Assembly (NCBI RefSeq): GCF_011759505.1
Contig: NZ_JAAOYO010000002.1
Span: forward strand, 826,500-890,499
From: Curtobacterium salicis
GTDB taxonomy: Bacteria; Actinomycetota; Actinomycetes; Actinomycetales; Microbacteriaceae
Reading direction: 5' to 3'
Length of the DNA stretch: 64,000 nucleotides
Shown here: positions 60,186-64,000 of the stretch, piece by piece
Layout: each line of letters opens with the position of its first letter
Numbering within the stretch: position 1 is the stretch's first letter
Translations under genes and position numbers: made by a program
Notes under the pieces: model-generated
Told to the model about the DNA's origin: nothing
Database searches by the model: none
Seen by the model: the letters and a program-made list of their open reading frames with translations, nothing else

Positions 60186-62006
60186 ATGACCGAACGGACA
60201 CGGGACACCCCCGACGCCACCGAGAACGAGGAGCGCACCGACGGGTACGTCCCGCTCCGCTCCTACGGCGCGATCGGCGACGGTCGGACCGTGGCGCTCA
60301 TCGCCCGCGACGGCCGCATCGACTGGCTCCCCATCCCCGCGATGGACTCACCGCCCGTGTTCGCGAGCATCGTCGACGCCGAACACGGCGGACACGTGGC
60401 ACTGCGACCCGTCGAGGACGACTCCGAGGTGTCCCGCGCGTACATGCCCGGAACGAACGTCCTGGTCACGACCTGGACGACCCCCTCCGGGAAGGTCACC
60501 GTGACGGACGCGATGGTGACGGGGGTCGCGGGCCGCCTGCCGTGGGCCGAGGTCGCCCGATGCGTGCAGGGCGTCGAGGGCACGGTCGAGATGGAGTGGG
60601 CCGTGGTGCCCGGGACCCTGCTGAACACCGCAGAGCCGAAGCGCCTGGACACCGGCAACGGAACCGTGATCGGCATCGACGGTGTCACGATCGCGATCGT
60701 CGAGCAGGGCTTCGACCCGGTGCACGACGACGGCCCCCGGTTCTCCGGCCGGTTCGTCACCGCGGAGGACTCGAAGCACATCCTCACCATCGTCGGCACC
60801 CATGACGAACCGATCTTCATGCCGCAACCGGAGAACGCCCTCGCGGCGATGGACCGGACGATCGCGAACTGGGAGGCCTGGTCGGAGGAGTTCTCCTACG
60901 ACGGGCCGTGGTCCGAAGCCGTGCAGCGGAGCGCCCTGGCCCTGAAGCTGCTCATCTACGCACCCACCGGCGCGATCGCCGCCGCACCGACCACGAGCCT
61001 CCCGGAGGACCGCACGGGCGGGAAGAACTGGGACTACCGGTTCGCCTGGGTCCGCGACCTGTCGTACACGGTGCACGCCCTCGCCCGCTTCGGCCTGCGC
61101 GAGGAGACGCACGCCGCGGTCTCGTGGGTGATGCGCACGATCGCCGAGCACGACGAGGGGATGCCGATCTTCTACGGCCTCGACGGCTCGAAGACCGACA
61201 GCGTCGAGGAGCGCGACGTCCCCGGCTGGAACGGCATCGGTCCCGTCACCATCGGCAACCGGGCCGGCGACCAGCTGCAGCTCGGCGTCTGGGGCGACGT
61301 CTTCGCGATCCTGCAGCAGTACGTCCGGGCCGGGAACGTGCTCGACCGGAAGACCGCCGCGGTGCTGCAACGCCTCGCCGACGACGCCTGCCACCGCTGG
61401 GAGGAGGCGGACTCGGGCATGTGGGAGCTCGAGGACACGCAGCACTACGTGACGAGCAAGATCGGCTGCTGGCAGGCACTCGACGCCGCCGTCGAACTGC
61501 ACGACGCCGGCATGATCGACGGCCCCCGCGACAAGTGGATCGAGAACCGCGAACTCATCGAGCAGTGGGTCAGCGACAACGGTTGGGACGAGGAACGCGG
61601 GCACTACGTGATGTACCCGGGCAGCGACGCGCTCGACACGTCGATCCTGCTGCACGCGATGAGCGCCTTCGACCGTGGGCCGCGCATGCAGTCGACGATC
61701 CGGGCGATCGAGGAGCAGCTGCAGCGCGGCCCGCTCGTCTACCGCTACTCCGGCATCGAGGACGAGGAGTCACCGTTCGTCGCGTGCTCGTTCTGGCTCG
61801 CCGCTGCCATGGCCTGCACCGGCCGGTTGGACGACGCCCGCACGCTCATGGACGAGATGGTCGATCAGGCGAACGACGTCGGCATCTTCAGCGAGATGAT
61901 CAGCGAGGATGGCGCGTTCATGGGCAACATCCCGCAGGGGTTGTCGCACCTGGCCCTCATCCAGGCCGCGCTGACCATCGAGGAGGTGGCGGCCGACGGC
62001 GCGTGA
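60186..62006 (+). CDS. GH15 glucoamylase/trehalase-like enzyme
   Basis: 606 residues, no signal peptide. N-terminal beta-sandwich (YVPLRSYGAIGDGRTVALIARDGRIDWLPIPAMD in parts; about 20-230), then the (alpha/alpha)6 domain with GGKNWDYRFAWVRD, GNRAGDQLQLGVWGD (general base Glu region) and CSFWLAAAMA. Related actinobacterial enzymes include trehalase TreH. Cytoplasmic, so it probably acts on internal trehalose or maltodextrin. ATG 60186. Confidence 0.9.
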   Translation: MTERTRDTPDATENEERTDGYVPLRSYGAIGDGRTVALIARDGRIDWLPIPAMDSPPVFASIVDAEHGGHVALRPVEDDSEVSRAYMPGTNVLVTTWTTPSGKVTVTDAMVTGVAGRLPWAEVARCVQGVEGTVEMEWAVVPGTLLNTAEPKRLDTGNGTVIGIDGVTIAIVEQGFDPVHDDGPRFSGRFVTAEDSKHILTIVGTHDEPIFMPQPENALAAMDRTIANWEAWSEEFSYDGPWSEAVQRSALALKLLIYAPTGAIAAAPTTSLPEDRTGGKNWDYRFAWVRDLSYTVHALARFGLREETHAAVSWVMRTIAEHDEGMPIFYGLDGSKTDSVEERDVPGWNGIGPVTIGNRAGDQLQLGVWGDVFAILQQYVRAGNVLDRKTAAVLQRLADDACHRWEEADSGMWELEDTQHYVTSKIGCWQALDAAVELHDAGMIDGPRDKWIENRELIEQWVSDNGWDEERGHYVMYPGSDALDTSILLHAMSAFDRGPRMQSTIRAIEEQLQRGPLVYRYSGIEDEESPFVACSFWLAAAMACTGRLDDARTLMDEMVDQANDVGIFSEMISEDGAFMGNIPQGLSHLALIQAALTIEEVAADGA

Positions 62007-62027
62007 CGCCCCCGCCGGCCCGTCCGC

Positions 62028-63089
62028 TCACGCCAGGGTGATCGCGACCAGGCCGGCGACGCCGATCAGGTACATCACGACGACGACGAACGAGTCGACG
62101 CCCATCCCGACGATGCGGCGCTGCGGCCGGAACACGAGCCCCACCGCGTAGACGAGGGTCAGGAGCGCGGCAAGGGCCGTCAGGTACACGTCACTCGCGT
62201 TCGCCTGCGGCAGGACCGCCTTGCCGGAGAGCACGGTGGCGACGAGGAACAACACCGGCAGGAAGGCGTTGCCGCCGAAGATGTCGGACACCGCCAGGTT
62301 GTCGTCGCCCTGCTTGACGGCCTGGAGGCCCGTGGAGATCTCCGGCAGGCTCGTCGCGAGGGCCAGGACGGTCGCCCCGAACAGCACACCGGACAGCCCG
62401 ATCTGACCCGACGCGGCATCGCCGGCCTGTTCGAGCACGACACCGGCGACGAGGGTCGCGAGGGCGGACACGGCGAAGACGATCGCCGCCTTCCGCGTGC
62501 TCATCGGCTTCGGGTCCTGCTTGCGGGTGCGGTGCCCGGCGGCGTGCGGGCTGGCGTCCGGAGCGTGGCCGCTCTCGTGCCAGGGCAGGCCCTTGCTCGC
62601 GCGCTGCACGAGGAACAGGCCGACGAGCCAGATCACGGCGATGAGCACGACGTCCGGGGTCAGCCGGGCGACGACCAGGTCCGGCGGCAGCTGACTGCCG
62701 GCGATGACGACGGCGAGCACGGCAACGACGACGACCGCCTCGAGCACCAGGGTCAGCGACGCCGCGCGGTAGGTGATCGGCTTGACGCCCTTCCCGCGCT
62801 TGCCGAACGCGTCGAGGACGGCGATGACGACGGTCTGCAGGGCGATGCCGCCGAGGATGTTGCCGGCCGCGACCTCGATCGAGCCGGAGATCCCCGCACT
62901 GACGGTGATCGCGATCTCCGGCAGGTTCGTCGCGACGGCCAGCACGATGAGCCCGCCGAGGGCGCTGCCGAGGTGCAGGCGGGCGTCGAGGACGTCGGTG
63001 GTCTTGGACAGCTGGATGCCGGCGATCCAGATCACGGCGGCGCCGGCCACGAAGACGAGGACGAGCAACCAGAGAGGCAGGGATTCCAC
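62028..63089 (-). CDS. Sodium/calcium exchanger-family membrane protein
   Basis: 353 residues, ten helices in two inverted repeats: ATNLPEIAITVSAGISG and ATSLPEISTGLQAVKQG are the two alpha-repeats of CaCA exchangers. A His-rich loop (HESGHAPDASPHAAGH) joins the halves. GTG 63089 (VESLPLW) is the best start, but no ribosome binding site is visible. Confidence 0.85.
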   Translation of the reverse strand: MESLPLWLLVLVFVAGAAVIWIAGIQLSKTTDVLDARLHLGSALGGLIVLAVATNLPEIAITVSAGISGSIEVAAGNILGGIALQTVVIAVLDAFGKRGKGVKPITYRAASLTLVLEAVVVVAVLAVVIAGSQLPPDLVVARLTPDVVLIAVIWLVGLFLVQRASKGLPWHESGHAPDASPHAAGHRTRKQDPKPMSTRKAAIVFAVSALATLVAGVVLEQAGDAASGQIGLSGVLFGATVLALATSLPEISTGLQAVKQGDDNLAVSDIFGGNAFLPVLFLVATVLSGKAVLPQANASDVYLTALAALLTLVYAVGLVFRPQRRIVGMGVDSFVVVVMYLIGVAGLVAITLA

Positions 63090-63181
63090 GAGGGTGACGA
63101 TGGACCACGACGGCTGGGTCCACCTCCGGGCCGGGCACGCTGGGTGGTGGTGTCGGGTGCCCGGGGCATCATGGACGGACG

Positions 63182-63787
63182 ATGAACGACGTCGACGCCC
63201 GGATGGACCGCCTGCGGAAGGCCGCGCGGTACCGGTACCAGCAGCTCGTGGACAGCGAGGTCGAGCGGGGATCGCTCGACCCGGACGAAGTGCGTGCAGA
63301 GCGCGAGGAACGGCAGCTGCTGAAGGCCGCCGACGTCGCCGCCCACGCCCGGGCACGGATCGCGGAGGCCGAGCGCCGCGGGGTGTTCGAGGGCAACCCG
63401 TACCACGGCAAGCCGCTGCCGGGGCTCGACGGCCAGCACGACCCGGACTGGTGGATCAAGTCGAAGATCGAGCGTGAGGACATCCGCGGCATCGCCCCGC
63501 CGGCCCTCGCCCTGCGGACCGAGGACGCCGAACTCGACGACCACCTGGACGCACTCTCAGTGGAGTCCGACGTCCGGGACGTCCTCGTCGACTTCAACGC
63601 CCGTGTGAAGGAGGCCCGACGGCAGCTCCTCGGCGGACCGCCGGTGGTCACGCGGATGCGTCACGTCGACGCCGAGGTCGCGCGTTGGCGGGACCGACGC
63701 CAGGCCCGGGCCGCGTCCGCCGCGTCGGCTGCGGCCGCGCACGCGGCCGAGACCCGACCGTCCCGGTGGTGGCGCCGGCGCGGATGA
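63182..63787 (+). CDS. DUF1992 (DnaJ-C28-like) protein
   Basis: 201 residues, soluble. The conserved core is at 60-100 (AERRGVFEGNPYHGKPLPGLDG, in parts; DPDWWIKSKIERE), shared with human DNAJC28 but without a J domain. Charged, coiled-coil-like helices and an Ala/Arg tail follow. ATG 63182; function unknown. Confidence 0.88.
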   Translation: MNDVDARMDRLRKAARYRYQQLVDSEVERGSLDPDEVRAEREERQLLKAADVAAHARARIAEAERRGVFEGNPYHGKPLPGLDGQHDPDWWIKSKIEREDIRGIAPPALALRTEDAELDDHLDALSVESDVRDVLVDFNARVKEARRQLLGGPPVVTRMRHVDAEVARWRDRRQARAASAASAAAAHAAETRPSRWWRRRG

Positions 63788-63833
63788 GGTGACCCGGGCC
63801 TCCCGTCCGCTGCCGTGCCGCGTCCGGGGACGT

Positions 63834-63872
63834 GAGAACGCCGCCTCGGGGTGTTCCCGGGGCGGCGTTCTC
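63834..63872. terminator. Bidirectional terminator
   Basis: Arms GAGAACGCCGCC / GGCGGCGTTCTC with inner CGGGG/CCCCG and a TGTT-type loop; between convergent genes. Confidence 0.82.
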
Positions 63873-63906
63873 GTGGTGGTGCGTGCGTCTGGTGACGCGG
63901 GGGGTG

Positions 63907-64000
63907 TTACTTGATCTGGGCGGTGATGGTGGCGGTGCCGACCAGGAGGCCGCCCTTGACGGCGTCGGTCTTGAAGGTGTCGTCGAGCAGCTTCGCGGCG
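63907..64000 (-). CDS. 3' end of an unidentified gene
   Basis: Only the last about 30 codons are in the window, ending in TAA at 63907-63909. The C-terminus reads LLDDTFKTDAVKGG then LLVGTATITAQIK. This pattern of alternating small and Thr/Val residues fits a beta-strand end of a secreted or surface protein, but I cannot assign a family. Confidence 0.6.
   Translation of the reverse strand, partial: AAKLLDDTFKTDAVKGGLLVGTATITAQIK

Overview
The window is GC-rich throughout (roughly 70% or more by eye), densely packed and largely actinobacterial in content. Gene families, short GTGA/ATGA gene overlaps, leaderless promoters (TANNNT 6-8 nt before the start codon) and the rpmB-rpmG-rpsN-hup order point to Microbacteriaceae, most likely a Curtobacterium-like organism. 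That assignment is inference from gene content, not a database match. I see no insertion sequence, prophage, integron, CRISPR array, rRNA or tRNA.

Layout. 1-2.8 kb: end of a TIGR03943/permease pair, then a TetR regulator divergent from two overlapping SMR efflux genes, with repeated operators. 2.9-9.3 kb: flavin monooxygenase, PAP2 phosphatase, DUF4383 protein, a PIF1-like helicase coupled to a CopD-CtaG membrane protein. 9.4-10.8 kb: HU and the zinc-free ribosomal proteins S14, L33 and L28. 11.1-16.6 kb: lipase-maturation-factor protein, then a znuACB-zur-hydrolase unit behind a candidate Zur box. 16.6-19.6 kb: a split glucose-family PTS (probably GlcNAc) with a DasR-like GntR regulator and two matching operators. 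19.7-25.3 kb: GNAT enzyme and a hisC-like/branched-chain 2-oxoacid dehydrogenase operon (E1a, E1b, E2). 25.3-27.7 kb: small membrane protein, low-molecular-weight phosphatase, purB.

27.8-31.2 kb is the most distinctive part: two related secreted proteins flank an L,D-transpeptidase. 31.2-42.6 kb holds a geranylgeranyl-reductase-type flavoprotein, two LysR regulators, three transporters (EamA, two MFS), an epimerase/DUF4166 pair, a CDF metal exporter and small membrane proteins. 42.7-46.6 kb: a sortase-type (LAYTG) surface adhesin-like protein and an alpha-glucosidase. 46.7-50.6 kb: FMN reductase, MarR, and a Dps-SDR-FAD oxidoreductase stress unit. 50.7-58.8 kb: hydrolase, SMP-30 protein, trehalose-synthase-like GH13, a soluble Ser/Thr kinase with GAF domain, DUF1206 protein and two small secreted proteins with matching signal peptides. 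58.8-64 kb: RtcB ligase, GH15 glucoamylase-like enzyme, a Na+/Ca2+ exchanger-like protein, a DUF1992 protein and the 3' end of one more gene.

Common themes are metal and oxidative stress, carbon uptake and storage-sugar handling, and cell-surface remodelling. At least four transcription units end in near-identical palindromes built on GACGGGAGGC.
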